A stretch of 64,000 bases of DNA from Stenotrophomonas sp. NA06056. Lineage in GTDB: Bacteria; Pseudomonadota; Gammaproteobacteria; Xanthomonadales; Xanthomonadaceae. The notes under the pieces are model-generated. The model was not told where the DNA came from and made no database searches. It was given only the letters and a program-made list of their open reading frames with translations. The stretch covers positions 3,844,001-3,908,000 of the forward strand of contig NZ_CP054931.1 of the NCBI RefSeq assembly GCF_013364355.1, written 5' to 3'. The stretch's first letter is position 1. Every line of letters begins with the position of its first letter. Of this stretch, positions 42,861 through 52,609 are shown in pieces. A program made the translations under genes and the position numbers.

Positions 42861-43290
42861 GTGGGTGCCAACCTTGGTTGGCACACTCCCAGAACCCGGT
42901 GGGTGCCGACCGTTGGTCGGCACGCTTCTTCAAGGTTCATCGCAGCTGAAAGATTGTGCCGACCAACGGTCGGCACCTACCAATGTAAGGCCATCGCCGG
43001 GCCATTGATCCGGTAGCTGCCAACCTTGGTTGGCGCACTCCCTGAACCCGGTGGGTGCCGACCGTTGGTCGGCACGCTTCTTCAGGGTTCATCGCAGCTG
43101 AGAGATTGTGCCGACCAACGGTCGGCACCTACCAATGTAAGGCCACCGCCGGGCCATTGATCCGGTAGCTGCCAATCTTGGTTGGCGCACTCCCTGAACC
43201 CGGTGGGTGCCGACCGTTGGTCGGCACGCTTCTTCAAGGTTCATCGCAGCTGAGAGATTGTGCCGACCAACGGTCGGCACCTACCCAAAG
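42861..43290. repeat. 152-bp tandem array of three-hairpin SMAG units
   Basis: Almost identical units repeat with a period of 152 bases (GCCAACC or GCCAATC at 42867, 43019 and 43171). Each contains three hairpins: GCCAACCTTGGTTGGC, GTGCCGACC...GGTCGGCAC in one orientation, and GTGCCGACCAACGGTCGGC in the other. The third copy ends at about 43290, just before the glnE stop. No gene lies in this stretch. Only the array is seen, with no cas-type neighbours. Confidence 0.85.
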
Positions 43291-43303
43291 CAGCTACAGC
43301 CAC

Positions 43304-46099
43304 TCAGGCGAACGGCAGCTCCGCGGCGATGCACGCGGCGCTGATCGCCGCACATGCGTCTTCGATGGCCGGCGTCGTCGGCGCCAACCGCGGCCTGCGA
43401 TCCAGCGTGCAGGCCAGCCCTACCTCCAACAGCGTCGCGTGTGCAGTGTGCAGGGCCTGTGCGGTGGCGTCGGGCAGGAACCCCGCCGCCGCCAACGCGT
43501 CGATCAAGGCCGGCGTGGCGCGCGGCTGCAGCAATGCAGGTGTCTGCGCACTGCGTGCCAGCACGCCGGTCTGCAGCAGGAATTCCAGATCGACCACACC
43601 GCCTGCGCCCTGCTTCAGGTCGAGTCGCGCAGCATCGCTACGGTCCAGTTCGGTACGCATGCGACCGCGCATCTTCACTACATCGGCATACAGTGTTGCG
43701 CGATCGCGTTCGCGGCCCAGCGTCTGCGCGCGTACGTCTTCGAAATCCTGCAGCAGGCTGGCATCACCGGCCACACCGCGTGCGCGCACCAGCGCCTGGT
43801 GTTCCCAGGTCCAGGCGCGTTCGCGCTGATACTCGGTGTAGCTGGCCAGCGAAGACACCAGCGAGCCCTTGCCACCGTCCGGGCGCAGGCGCACGTCGAT
43901 GTCGTACAGGCGGCCGGCGGCGGTGACCGCAGCCAACAGCGCCATCACCTTCTGCGCCAGGCGCGCATACCAGCGGCCAGGCTCCAGCGGGCGCGCGCCA
44001 TCGCTGGCTTCCACAGCGGCGGGATGGTCGTGCAGGAACACCAGGTCCAGATCCGAACCGAAGCCCAGTTCCAGGCCACCCAGGCTGCCGTACCCGATGA
44101 TCGCGAAACGGCCACCGGGCACAACGCCATGGGCCGCACGCATGTCCGCCTCGGCCATCGCCAGCACGGTGATGACCACCGCCTGCGCCAGTTCGGCCAG
44201 TTGACGGGTGCTGTCGACCGCACCCTGGCGCCCGTCCAGCGTGGCCATCGCCATGCGGAAGCTGAGCGCCAGTCGCGTTTCATTGAGCCAGCGCAGCTGC
44301 GATTCCGGATCCTCCACCGGCAACACCTGTTGGCATTCGGCCAGCATGCCGGCGGCATCGGGCATCGGCCCGGACACGCGCACGTCCAGCAGTTCGTCCA
44401 GCAGCAACGGATACGCAGCCAGGCGTTCGGCCAGCAATGCACTGCGGGCCAGCACGTCGACCAGGCGCGCGAGCGCGCTGGGCTGTTCGTCCAGCAGCGC
44501 CAGGTAGCTGGTACGGCGCAGCACCGCCTGCAGCAGACCGAGCACGCGCTTGAGTGCGGCGTCGGGCTGCGGCGAACGGGTGGCGGCGTGCAACAGTGCT
44601 GGCAGCACGCGATCCAGGCGCGCACGTGCCGCATCGGACAGCGACTTCACGCCTGTGCCCTGGGCGAAATCACGCAGTGACTGATCGGCGCCATTGGCAT
44701 CGAGGAAACCGGCCTCGGCCAGCAGCGGTGCGTTGCTGCCTTCGGGCAGGCTGCGCCAGTAGTTGGCCAGTGCGTCGGGCGCCGCCTGGCCCTTGCGCGG
44801 GGCCAGCAGTGCACCGAACTCGGTGCTGACGCGTTGCTGCTGCACGGTCAATGCAGCGCGCAACGCATCCCAATCGGAATAGCCGAGGCCGACGGCAATG
44901 CGTTCGCGATCGAGCACATCGGAGGGCAGCACATGGGTCTGCGCATCGCGCAGCATCTGCAGGCGGTTTTCCAGGCGGCGCAGGAACAGATAGGCCTCGC
45001 GCAACGCGGCGCCATCGTCGCTGGCGATCTGCCCGGCCGCGACCAGCGCCTCCAGCGCGACCAGCAACCGCCGCTCACGCAGCACCGGCTCGCGGCCGCC
45101 GCGGATCAGCTGCAGTGCCTGGCACAGGAACTCGATTTCGCGGATGCCGCCAGCGCCACGCTTGATGTCGTCGTGCATCTCGCGGCGCGCGACTTCAGCG
45201 GTGATCGCCGCTTTCATTTCGCGCAGGCCATCCAGCGCGGTGAAGTCGAGGTAGCGGCGGTACACGAACGGACGCAGGGTCTGCAGCCACGCCTCGCCGG
45301 CGGCGATGTCACCGGCCACCGCGCGCGCCTTCAACCACGCATAGCGCTCCCAGTCGCGTCCCTCGCGCTGGAAATACTGGTCCATGCCGGCGAACGACAG
45401 CGCCACGCGTCCGGCGTTGCCGAACGGGCGCAGGCGCAGGTCGACGCGATGGCTGAAGCCGTCGACGGTGGTTTCATCCAGCAGCTTGGCCAGGCGCTGG
45501 CCGAGCCGGGCGAAGTACTCCTCGGCCACCAGCGCGCGCGGACCGTCGGATTCACCGCCCTGCACGTAGGCGTAGACCAGATCGACATCGGAACTGAAGT
45601 TGAGCTCGCCACCGCCCAGCTTGCCCAGCCCGAACACCACCAGCTGCTGCGGTTGGCCGTGGTCATCGAGGATCACGCCATGGCGCTGGGTGAACTCCTG
45701 CTGCAGGGCGTCCAGCGCCAAGCGCAGGCAGTCCTCGGCCAGCGCAGTGGCACCGGCGAGGGTCTGCGGCACGTCGTCCAGCCCGGCCAGGTCGCGCCAG
45801 ATCAAGCGGGTCGACATCGCCGTGCGCCAGCGTCGCAGTTGTGCGGGCCAGTCGCTGGGCTGCAGCGGGTCGAGCACCGGGGCTGGGATCGGCGGGCAGC
45901 CGGGAGTGGCCAATTGCGTCAGCAGCGCCGGTTGCCGCACCAGCGTATCCAAGGCGAAGTCGCTGGTCACCGCCAGCCGGGTCAGCATCGGCTGCAGCTC
46001 GGCCGGGATGGGATCGGGCACTGCCTGGGCCAGGCGCGCCAGTGCGCGGTCGACGAGGGGCTGCAGGGTGGCGGGCAATTCGGCGGGGGCGAGGGTCAT
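43304..46099 (-). CDS. glnE: Glutamine synthetase adenylyltransferase/adenylyl-removing enzyme
   Basis: The 931-residue bifunctional enzyme adenylylates and deadenylylates glutamine synthetase according to nitrogen status via PII. Both nucleotidyltransferase domains are seen: [20 protein letters not shown] in the N-terminal half and [20 protein letters not shown] in the C-terminal half, each with the paired Asp metal ligands. [20 protein letters not shown] and [16 protein letters not shown] follow the respective domains. Length matches E. coli GlnE (946). Start 46099 was chosen over a 99-codon extension that runs through repeats. Confidence 0.95.
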   Translation of the reverse strand: MTLAPAELPATLQPLVDRALARLAQAVPDPIPAELQPMLTRLAVTSDFALDTLVRQPALLTQLATPGCPPIPAPVLDPLQPSDWPAQLRRWRTAMSTRLIWRDLAGLDDVPQTLAGATALAEDCLRLALDALQQEFTQRHGVILDDHGQPQQLVVFGLGKLGGGELNFSSDVDLVYAYVQGGESDGPRALVAEEYFARLGQRLAKLLDETTVDGFSHRVDLRLRPFGNAGRVALSFAGMDQYFQREGRDWERYAWLKARAVAGDIAAGEAWLQTLRPFVYRRYLDFTALDGLREMKAAITAEVARREMHDDIKRGAGGIREIEFLCQALQLIRGGREPVLRERRLLVALEALVAAGQIASDDGAALREAYLFLRRLENRLQMLRDAQTHVLPSDVLDRERIAVGLGYSDWDALRAALTVQQQRVSTEFGALLAPRKGQAAPDALANYWRSLPEGSNAPLLAEAGFLDANGADQSLRDFAQGTGVKSLSDAARARLDRVLPALLHAATRSPQPDAALKRVLGLLQAVLRRTSYLALLDEQPSALARLVDVLARSALLAERLAAYPLLLDELLDVRVSGPMPDAAGMLAECQQVLPVEDPESQLRWLNETRLALSFRMAMATLDGRQGAVDSTRQLAELAQAVVITVLAMAEADMRAAHGVVPGGRFAIIGYGSLGGLELGFGSDLDLVFLHDHPAAVEASDGARPLEPGRWYARLAQKVMALLAAVTAAGRLYDIDVRLRPDGGKGSLVSSLASYTEYQRERAWTWEHQALVRARGVAGDASLLQDFEDVRAQTLGRERDRATLYADVVKMRGRMRTELDRSDAARLDLKQGAGGVVDLEFLLQTGVLARSAQTPALLQPRATPALIDALAAAGFLPDATAQALHTAHATLLEVGLACTLDRRPRLAPTTPAIEDACAAISAACIAAELPFA

Positions 46100-46170
46100 G
46101 GGGGGATTGTATCGACCCGGTCGCGCCGACTGCGGGCGGACAACGGCGATGATCCTGCCGGAAGTTGCCG

Positions 46171-46196
46171 AGGTTGCCGGCCAGCGGCCGGCACTG
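46171..46196. repeat. SMAG-like hairpin
   Basis: TTGCCGGCCAGCGGCCGGCA forms a short hairpin upstream of glnE, in the intergenic region shared with the CoA-transferase gene. Confidence 0.5.
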
Positions 46197-46244
46197 CCGA
46201 TAATGGGAGGCTGCGTATTCATCTTGGGCGGCAGACAATAAAAA

Positions 46245-46274
46245 AGCCCGCTTGCAGCGAACTGCCAGCGGGCT
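46245..46274 (-). terminator. Orphan minus-strand terminator upstream of glnE
   Basis: A 13-base stem (AGCCCGCTTGCAG with CTGCCAGCGGGCT, one bulge) and CGAA loop is followed on the minus strand by TTTTTT. No annotated minus-strand gene ends here: the next gene to the right (46465) points away. It could terminate an unannotated small RNA transcribed from 46275-46460. The rest of 46100-46464 holds no gene. Confidence 0.7.
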
Positions 46275-46464
46275 CTGCTCCCTCCCCCACGTCGGGATGC
46301 AGGGCCATCGTGCGGTGTACGAAAGTACTTTGCACGCTGCACTGCAAAACAAAACCGACGGGTATGGGAGAGGCGTTCGCGGAAACACCATTCCACGAAG
46401 GTAGAACCCCCCGTACGGCAGGGGATGGCCGATAATCGGGATTCCCCCCAGAAACGCTGTCGTC

Positions 46465-47979
46465 ATGACTGTTGATCGCATCGCCAACGCGCGTCTTCGT
46501 GACCGCGTGGTCTCCGCCGAGGCCGCAGCCGCGCTGATCCAGCCCGGTGAAACCGTGGCCATGAGCGGCTTTACCGGCTCCGGTTACCCCAAGGCCGTTC
46601 CCGTTGAACTGGCCCGCCGCATCGAAGCGGTGCATGCCCAGGGCCTGCCCTTCCAGATCAGCCTGATGACCGGTGCCTCCACTGCGCCGGAACTCGATGG
46701 CGCGCTGGCCAAGGCCGATGGCATCGCCATGCGCATGCCATTCCAGAGCGACCCGGATGCACGCAACCGCATCAACGAGGGCAAGCTGGACTACATCGAC
46801 ATCCATCTCAGCCACGTCGCCCAGCACGTCTGGTTCGGCTTCTACGGCGAGATCGATACCGCCGTGGTCGAGGTGTCGGCCATCCGCGAGGATGGCTCGC
46901 TGGTGCCCTCCACCTCGCTGGGCAACAACAAGACCTGGCTGGACCTGGCCAAGAAGGTGATCATCGAGGTCAACGAGTGGCAGCCGGCCGGCGTGGACGG
47001 CATGCATGACATCTACTACGGCACGGCGCTGCCGCCGCACCGCAAACCGATTCCGCTGGTCAATGCCAACGACCGCATCGGCGAGACCGCGCTGCGCTGC
47101 GACCCGGACAAGATCGTGGCCGTGGTGCGCACCAACGGTCCGGACCGCAACAGCCCGTTCAGCCCGATCGATGCGACCAGCGAGCAGATCGCCGCGCACC
47201 TGATCGAGTTCCTGCAGCACGAAGTGAAGAAGGGTCGCCTGCCGCCGAACCTGCTGCCGCTGCAGTCGGGCGTGGGCAACATCCCCAACGCGGTGCTGGC
47301 CGGCCTGGCCAAGAGCGGTTTCCGCGACCTGGCGGCGTTCACCGAAGTGATCCAGGACGGCATGCTCGACCTGCTGCGCGACGGCGTGCTGAGCTATGCC
47401 TCATGCACCGGCTTCGCACTGAGCCCGCAGGCCAACGAGACGTTCAAGGAGAACATCGATTTCTACCGCGAGCGCATCATCATGCGCACGCAGGAGATCT
47501 CCAACCATCCGGAACTGGTGCGCCGCCTGGGCTGCATCGGCATGAACGGCATGATCGAAGTGGACATCTACGGCAACGTCAATTCGACGCACGTGATGGG
47601 CACCCGGATCATGAACGGCATCGGCGGTTCGGGCGACTTCGCCCGCAATGGTTTCCTGTCGGCGTTCCTGAGCCCGTCGACGGCGAAGAACGGCACCATC
47701 TCGGCGATCGTGCCGATGGCCAGCCACGTCGACCACACAGAGCACGACGTGTCGGTGATCGTGACCGAACAGGGCCTGGCCGATCTGCGTGGCCTGACCC
47801 CGCGCAAGCGCGCGCAGGTGCTGATCGACAACTGCGCGCACCCGGATTTCCGCGCGCAGCTGCAGGATTACTTCGACCGCGCCAGCCGCGAAAGCTACGG
47901 CAAGCACACCCCGCACCTGCTGCCGGAAGCGCTGTCGTGGCACCAGCGGTGGCTGGATACGGGCACGATGAAGGGCTGA
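46465..47979 (+). CDS. Acetyl-CoA hydrolase/CoA-transferase (succinyl-CoA:acetate type)
   Basis: The 504-residue class I CoA-transferase-family protein has GFTGSGYPKAVPVELARRI near the N-terminus, the conserved LQSGVGNIPNAVLAGL, a catalytic-glutamate segment FTEVIQDGMLDLL, and GIGGSGDFARNG in the C-terminal half. Homologues convert acetate and succinyl-CoA to acetyl-CoA and succinate, or hydrolyse acetyl-CoA. It stands alone, flanked by repeats, which does not reveal its pathway. Confidence 0.88.
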   Translation: MTVDRIANARLRDRVVSAEAAAALIQPGETVAMSGFTGSGYPKAVPVELARRIEAVHAQGLPFQISLMTGASTAPELDGALAKADGIAMRMPFQSDPDARNRINEGKLDYIDIHLSHVAQHVWFGFYGEIDTAVVEVSAIREDGSLVPSTSLGNNKTWLDLAKKVIIEVNEWQPAGVDGMHDIYYGTALPPHRKPIPLVNANDRIGETALRCDPDKIVAVVRTNGPDRNSPFSPIDATSEQIAAHLIEFLQHEVKKGRLPPNLLPLQSGVGNIPNAVLAGLAKSGFRDLAAFTEVIQDGMLDLLRDGVLSYASCTGFALSPQANETFKENIDFYRERIIMRTQEISNHPELVRRLGCIGMNGMIEVDIYGNVNSTHVMGTRIMNGIGGSGDFARNGFLSAFLSPSTAKNGTISAIVPMASHVDHTEHDVSVIVTEQGLADLRGLTPRKRAQVLIDNCAHPDFRAQLQDYFDRASRESYGKHTPHLLPEALSWHQRWLDTGTMKG

Positions 47980-47989
47980 CGCCCGCTTC

Positions 47990-48067
47990 CGTGGAGCCGA
48001 GCTTGGCTCGGCTCTACAAAAGGCAGCGCCGCAACATCCCTGTAGAGCCGAGCCCACGCTCGACTGC
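47990..48067. repeat. SMAG direct pair
   Basis: GTGGAGCCGAGCTTGGCTCG at 47991-48010 and GTAGAGCCGAGCCCACGCTC at 48042-48061 are two copies in the same orientation between convergent genes. The second has a mismatch in its right arm. Confidence 0.65.
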
Positions 48068-48079
48068 ACAGCGCGCGGT

Positions 48080-49441
48080 TTACCCGCGCAGCGCTGCCAG
48101 CGATTCGGCCTGGATGCGTTCGTAGATCTCGAACTCATCATTCACGGCCACGCCCATCGCCTGTTCAAAGGCATCGCGATTGGCATGTGCGGCGTAGGCG
48201 CGCTGTTCGCCACCGCCCAGGTTCGATTGGAAGATGCCTGCGGCACTGACCGGCAGGAAGTCCTCGTAGACAATCGGATCGGCCGTGGCCAGGCCAGCAG
48301 CCACCAGCACTTCGGCAGGAAGGTCGGCCACGCGTTCCGGCGCGGCGCGGCCGGCGTCGGTCAGCTGGTAACGGTAGTAACCCAGGCCTTCCTGGCGCAG
48401 GGTGTCGTGGTCATCCGGGAAGCTGGCGAACACCGCCTGCAGGCGCTGGCCGTAGTCGCCGCCGGTGCTGCCCGCGCCACCGGCATCGCGCGCCTGCGTC
48501 AGCAGCTGGTCGTACAGCGCGCGGCCCTTGGCGGTCAGCGCCAGGCCGCGTTGTTCGATCTCGCCGAAGCGCGCGGTATGGGTGCCGGCGTCGCCACCCT
48601 CGTTGTCGGGGAAGTGCACGGCCTCTTCCAATGCCTTGAAGCTGGTCTGCCGCAGCAGGATCGGACAGGCGCGGCGCGGCGGGCCCTCGATCACGGCCTT
48701 GGCGGACATGCCGTGCTCGATCATCGCCGCCTGTGCAGCGTCGATGTCGAGCGTGCGCGGGGTCAGGTGGTTGATGTGCGGGCCACGGAAGCTGACCACG
48801 TCGGCCACCAGCCGGTGTGCCTTGTGCAGGGCGTGGTAGGTCGGCAGATCCACAGTGGCGTCGCCATGCCAGCGGAAGGTCTCCAGCGCCTGTTCGACGA
48901 AGCGCTCGGCATCGGCCTGGGTCAGGCCACCCTCACGCTCGGCCTGGTCGATCAGCGCCAGCGCCTCGTCGGTGAAGATGCGGCGGCGGGCGAGGATCTC
49001 GGCCGACTGCGCACGCAGCGCCTCGTCTTCGATCAGCTCCAGACGCAGCAGCGAGGTGAACACGCGGAACGGGTTCAGGGCCAGCGCGGCGGCAGTCAGC
49101 GGGCGGAATGCGGTGGAGTGCACCGGCACGCCGGCCACCGACAGATCGTAGTAGCCCACCGGGTACATGCCCATCACTGCGAACAGACGGCGAAGGGTGG
49201 CCAGTTCCTGCGGGGTGCCGACGCGGATCGCGCCATGGCGTTCTTCATCCAGGCGGGCGCGCTCGTCATTGCGCAGCAGCTGCGCGGCCAGCGCCGGGTC
49301 CTGCGCCAGGACCTGCGTGTTGATCCGCTCCACCAGCTCCACCAGCGTGCCGTACAGCGGCACTTCGGTGCGGTACATGCGGGACATGGCCTGGGCAAAC
49401 AGGCGGCGGATCACATCAGGCGAAACGAAAGAGGCGCTCAT
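48080..49441 (-). CDS. hglS: 2-oxoadipate dioxygenase/decarboxylase (HglS/YdcJ)
   Basis: The 453-residue iron enzyme converts 2-oxoadipate to D-2-hydroxyglutarate in D-lysine catabolism. It shows the DUF1338 features: YYDLSVAGVPVHSTAFRPL with a metal-ligand His, FRGPHINHLTPRTLDID with the second His, an Arg-rich PPRRACPILLRQTSF, and a C-terminal YEDFLPVSAAGIFQSNLG with the ligand Glu. Length agrees with characterised HglS (about 460). Other lysine-degradation genes are not adjacent. Confidence 0.88.
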   Translation of the reverse strand: MSASFVSPDVIRRLFAQAMSRMYRTEVPLYGTLVELVERINTQVLAQDPALAAQLLRNDERARLDEERHGAIRVGTPQELATLRRLFAVMGMYPVGYYDLSVAGVPVHSTAFRPLTAAALALNPFRVFTSLLRLELIEDEALRAQSAEILARRRIFTDEALALIDQAEREGGLTQADAERFVEQALETFRWHGDATVDLPTYHALHKAHRLVADVVSFRGPHINHLTPRTLDIDAAQAAMIEHGMSAKAVIEGPPRRACPILLRQTSFKALEEAVHFPDNEGGDAGTHTARFGEIEQRGLALTAKGRALYDQLLTQARDAGGAGSTGGDYGQRLQAVFASFPDDHDTLRQEGLGYYRYQLTDAGRAAPERVADLPAEVLVAAGLATADPIVYEDFLPVSAAGIFQSNLGGGEQRAYAAHANRDAFEQAMGVAVNDEFEIYERIQAESLAALRG

Positions 49442-49583
49442 CAGTCACTCGATTACGGGAACGGGGAACGGCGAGAACCCGTATTGTCGCCGGAGTGCGC
49501 AGCCGCGGCGATACGCATAGCAACATGGCGCCTGGCCCGCTCCGGGTGGGCGCGACCTGCGGACTGCTATTGGTGGGTGCGCT

Positions 49584-49606
49584 CGCCGGGCATGGCCCGG
49601 CGCTAC
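49584..49606 (-). repeat. SMAG repeat providing a stop codon
   Basis: Read on the minus strand, GTAGCGCCGGGCCATGCCCG starts at 49606. Its TAG (49605-49603) is the stop codon of the 49603-50091 gene. Confidence 0.65.
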
Positions 49607-50091
49607 CGGCCCAACTGGCGCTTCAGCGTGGCATCCAAGGTGATCGGCCGGTCCCAGTGCTCATAGCTGGCCACGATGGCGTGGCGCACGGCGCGGTAGT
49701 GCAGGTTCTGCGGCTTGGCCGGCATCCGCTTCACCACCTCCTCCCAGCCGCCCTGCGGGTCCTGGCTGAAGGCACGCACGCTGTCGCGGCAGGTCTGGCC
49801 ACTGGCCTTGGCCCAGAAGCAGGCGAAGTAGATGTCGCCGGCCTGCCACTGGTGGGTGGTGGCCAGCGCGGCGATGTAGCCGCGCGGTACACCGGCGTAG
49901 CGCGATACCTCGTCGAGGAAGGCATCGGGGTAACGCTCGGCATAGTGATTGATGTCGGCCAATTGAGTGTCGACCCAGGCATCGCCGGTATCCACCTCGT
50001 AGGTCGCCGAGCGTTCGGCGGTCTGCTGGGCCAGCACGGTGGCCGGCGCCAACAGCAGGGACAACAGCAGCGCGCGCAGTGGCAGTTTCAT
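49603..50091 (-). CDS. Secreted hypothetical protein
   Basis: The 162-residue precursor has a signal peptide (LPLRALLLSLLLAPATVLA). The mature protein contains DAWVDTQLADINHYAERYP, VPRGYIAALATTHQWQAGDIYFACFW with a Cys, and GGWEEVVKRM. No family is named from memory. The sequence is well formed, with periplasmic location likely. The stop codon lies in a SMAG repeat. Confidence 0.7.
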   Translation of the reverse strand: MKLPLRALLLSLLLAPATVLAQQTAERSATYEVDTGDAWVDTQLADINHYAERYPDAFLDEVSRYAGVPRGYIAALATTHQWQAGDIYFACFWAKASGQTCRDSVRAFSQDPQGGWEEVVKRMPAKPQNLHYRAVRHAIVASYEHWDRPITLDATLKRQLGR

Positions 50092-50122
50092 GACCCGATT
50101 CTGCCGCAGCGGGCGCGCCGTG

Positions 50123-50875
50123 TCAGGCCGCGGCCTTGGCCTTGGCCTCGATCGTCGCCAACGCGGCCGGCCAGTCCCAAGCGGTATCGGTGGTGACCAT
50201 GCGCGGTTCGTCGTCGGCCATGCCGTGCTGGGTCTCGTGTGCCCAGGTCACCGCATACGGAGTATGGATGCCCCAACCGCCGAGGGTGACCACCGGCTCG
50301 ATATCCGAGCGCAGCGAGTTGCCCACCATCACGAACTGCTGCATCGGCAGGTTGAACTCGGCCAGCACGCGCGCGTAGGTTTCCGGATCCTTTTCCGAAA
50401 CGATCTCGATGCGCGGGAACAGCTCGTGCAGGCGGGCCACCTTGATCTTGGCTTCCTGATGGAACAGGTCGCCCTTGGTGATCAGCACTACCGGGTAGTG
50501 TTCGGCGATGGCCGCCACCGATTCGCGCACGCCATCGATCAGCTCGACCGGGTGGCGCAGGGTGTCATGGCCGATGTCCAGCATGCGCTGGATGTCCTTG
50601 GCGTCGATGCGCTGGCCGGTGATGTCGATGGCGGCTTCGATCATCGACAGGACCATGCCCTTCACGCCGTAGCCGAACACGGCCAGGTTGCGCTGCTGCA
50701 CTTCCAGCAGGTGGCGGGCGGTCTGGGTGTCGTGCACGTCGACGTAGCGCGACAGCAGGTCCAGGTAATCCTGCTCGGCCTTGCGGTAGTAGTCTTCGCT
50801 CTTCCACAGCGTGTCGTCACCGTCAAAACCGACCAGGCCGATGGCGCGCGAGGGCGCAGGCGTGGAGGTGTTCAT
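50123..50875 (-). CDS. HAD-superfamily hydrolase
   Basis: The 250-residue enzyme has the four HAD motifs: I GFDGDDTLW with nucleophile Asp, II VVLITKGD with Thr, III a Lys in KIKVARLHEL or VSEKDPET, and IV MVGNSLRSDIEP with Asp. A helical C1 cap lies between motifs I and II. Such enzymes dephosphorylate small metabolites; the substrate is unknown. The start at 50875 was chosen because it places motif I near the N-terminus. It is 31 bases downstream of the preceding minus-strand gene's neighbour region and ends just before the gene at 49603-50091. Confidence 0.85.
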   Translation of the reverse strand: MNTSTPAPSRAIGLVGFDGDDTLWKSEDYYRKAEQDYLDLLSRYVDVHDTQTARHLLEVQQRNLAVFGYGVKGMVLSMIEAAIDITGQRIDAKDIQRMLDIGHDTLRHPVELIDGVRESVAAIAEHYPVVLITKGDLFHQEAKIKVARLHELFPRIEIVSEKDPETYARVLAEFNLPMQQFVMVGNSLRSDIEPVVTLGGWGIHTPYAVTWAHETQHGMADDEPRMVTTDTAWDWPAALATIEAKAKAAA

Positions 50876-50909
50876 CGCCCTAGGATACAGGCCCTGACAT
50901 GACGGAAAA

Positions 50910-50937
50910 AACCCGGGTGGCCGAAGCCACCCGGGTT
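50910..50937 (-). terminator. Intrinsic terminator of the EF-hand gene
   Basis: A perfect 12-base stem (AACCCGGGTGGC with GCCACCCGGGTT), CGAA loop, followed on the minus strand by TTTTT. It lies 34 bases after the stop of the EF-hand gene. Confidence 0.9.
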
Positions 50938-50971
50938 GCCCATGCACCGGTTGTCCCGAATCAACCGTGGA

Positions 50972-51391
50972 TCAGCGGCCCTGGCCTGCAGCCGTACCAC
51001 CCGCGCCGGCACCGGCCTGCTGGGCGGCCACGTAGGCCTTGTATTCGTCGGCGCTCAGCTGGCCGTCCTTGTTGGCATCGGCCTGGTCGAACACCTGCGC
51101 AAGGCCCGCATTCACCTGCGCTTCGCTCTTGCTGATGGTGCCGTTGCCATCGGTATCGATGCTGGCCCAGGTCTGGCCACCGCCGTTGGCCTGCGCCGAT
51201 GCGGCAGCGGCCGCATCGGTCGCCTGGTCGGCGGCCTGGCCCGCCTGTGCCGCCGCCTGCTGGGCCTGCGCCGCTTCGTTCTGTGCATGCGCGGCCTGCT
51301 GCTTGGCCGACTGCGCCATCGCCGGGATGGCCAACACGCTGCCGGCGGCGACGATCAGGGCGATCAGGGGCTTGCGGTTGCGAATAGTCAT
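50972..51391 (-). CDS. Secreted EF-hand protein
   Basis: The 139-residue precursor has a signal peptide (LIALIVAAGSVLAIPAMA), an Ala/Gln-rich coiled segment with repeating QAA units, then two EF-hand loops: DTDGNGTISKSE and DANKDGQLSADE, each with the acidic ligands at positions 1, 3, 5 and 12. A Gly/Ala-rich tail follows. It probably binds calcium outside the cytoplasm. Start 51391 follows GGAGAC and fits the signal peptide. Confidence 0.85.
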   Translation of the reverse strand: MTIRNRKPLIALIVAAGSVLAIPAMAQSAKQQAAHAQNEAAQAQQAAAQAGQAADQATDAAAAASAQANGGGQTWASIDTDGNGTISKSEAQVNAGLAQVFDQADANKDGQLSADEYKAYVAAQQAGAGAGGTAAGQGR

Positions 51392-51618
51392 CTGGGGTGT
51401 CTCCTGAAGGGTGGTAGTGCGCGGTCGTTGTTTCCGCACAGCACCTACCCTGCCACCGCGTTTCTGAATCGATTTTGCGCGACGATCCGCCCGAACACAC
51501 ACGGTTAACCACTCGCGCAGATGCATGCTTTAGCGCGGTGGTTAGTACGAAGTGAGCAGGGAGTAAGACGGGCATTCAGCGCTGCCGGATTTAACCGGCA
51601 ACGAACGAAAAACCTGCG

Positions 51619-51990
51619 TCAATCGACGGTTTTTTCCGATGACCGCGAACTGAACAACACCCATCCCAAGGCAACACCGGAAAGTGCACCGGCGATCTCC
51701 AGCACCACGCGGCTGCCCAGTTCGTTCGGATCGTGGATGGTGGACAGGAACAGCCGCGCGTACAGCGGTGACTCCAGCCGCACGATGCCCATGTAAAACA
51801 GTTTCCACGCATCGATACCGGCGGAGATGATCACCGCGATGACGCACGACCAGCCGATGGCATGGCCCACGGTCCAGTGCAGCAGCCGGCACAGGTGGTG
51901 CCACAGGAAATACGCCAGCAAGCCGACCAGCAGGGCAATGAGGCCCGCTTCGAGCGTACCGAGCAGGCCGAAATGCAGGGGAAGGTTCAT
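51619..51990 (-). CDS. Small membrane protein of unknown function
   Basis: The 123-residue product has three or four hydrophobic helices (GLIALLVGLLAYFLWHHLC; AIGWSCVIAVIISAGIDAW; VLEIAGALSGVALGWVLF) linked by short polar loops with HDPNELGS. I do not recognise the family. Start 51990 (MNLPLHF) was chosen over a longer frame that runs into a repeat region. Confidence 0.7.
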   Translation of the reverse strand: MNLPLHFGLLGTLEAGLIALLVGLLAYFLWHHLCRLLHWTVGHAIGWSCVIAVIISAGIDAWKLFYMGIVRLESPLYARLFLSTIHDPNELGSRVVLEIAGALSGVALGWVLFSSRSSEKTVD

Positions 51991-52113
51991 CGGGCGGGGG
52001 CGCAGGAGAAGGCGGCCAGTGTAAGGGTATCGGCAGGGCTGCGCCCTGCACCTGCAGATGCCACTGCGCAAGCAACGGCAACGGCCAAAGCAACGGCAGG
52101 CATTCCTTGTGAT

Positions 52114-52215
52114 GGCGGGGCGGTGTCGGAGTGCGGGGACGCCGCAAGTACGTCCTTGTAGGCTTGGCAGCCGCATCCATGCGGCTGACACCCCGCAATC
52201 CGACACCGCCCCACC
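52114..52215 (-). repeat. Long hairpin element, copy 1
   Basis: A roughly 17-base stem (GGCGGGGCGGTGTCGGA at 52114, complement ending near 52215) encloses a conserved core. On the minus strand the core reads GGGGTGTCAGCCGCATGGAT, an inner hairpin, CCAAGCC and GGCGTCCCC. A SMAG-like hairpin (GTAGATCCACGCCATGCGTG) follows at 52241-52260. See copies at 52398 and 62356. Confidence 0.7.
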
Positions 52216-52397
52216 CTCGACAGTTGGCCGGCGGCCAGTAGATCCACGCCATGCGTGGATATCTCTCAATCGGAATCGAATTTTTTGAATTGAAATCGAA
52301 ACCCATCCACACACCGCATGGATTCATGTGTCGACCAAGGTCGACACCTACCAACAGCAGGTCATGCCATTCCGACAGACTGCGGAGATCTGTCGAA

Positions 52398-52499
52398 GGC
52401 GGGGTGGGTCCGGTTGCGGGGGTGTAAGCGCCATGGATGGCGCGCCCAAGCCCCCATGGATGGGTTTACGGCGTCCCCCGCAACCGGACCCACCCCGCC
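52398..52499 (+). repeat. Long hairpin element, copy 2
   Basis: Perfectly complementary outer arms of about 25 bases (52398-52422 and 52475-52499) flank a core with GGGTGTAAGCGCCATGGATG, then CCAAGCC, CCATGGATG and ACGGCGTCCCC. SMAG-like hairpins lie on both sides (52325-52350 and 52591-52615). No gene is seen in 51991-52609. Confidence 0.75.
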
Positions 52500-52609
52500 A
52501 TCCCACGGGAAGCCCGCTTTTGCTTCGGCTGTTGCTGCTGCTGTTGCCTTTGCATTGAGCAGGTGCAGGGCTGCAAGCCCTGCCAACCGCATCCACGCAT
52601 GGCGTGGAT

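Noticed and set aside
39163..42933. A 1256-codon open frame on the minus strand
   Set aside because: It runs antisense through five well-supported plus-strand genes, is His/Gln/Arg-rich and of low complexity, and reflects high third-position GC rather than coding.
42861..43290. Regular repeats resembling a CRISPR array
   Set aside because: The unit is 152 bases with internal inverted repeats, the intervals are not unique spacers, and no cas genes are near.
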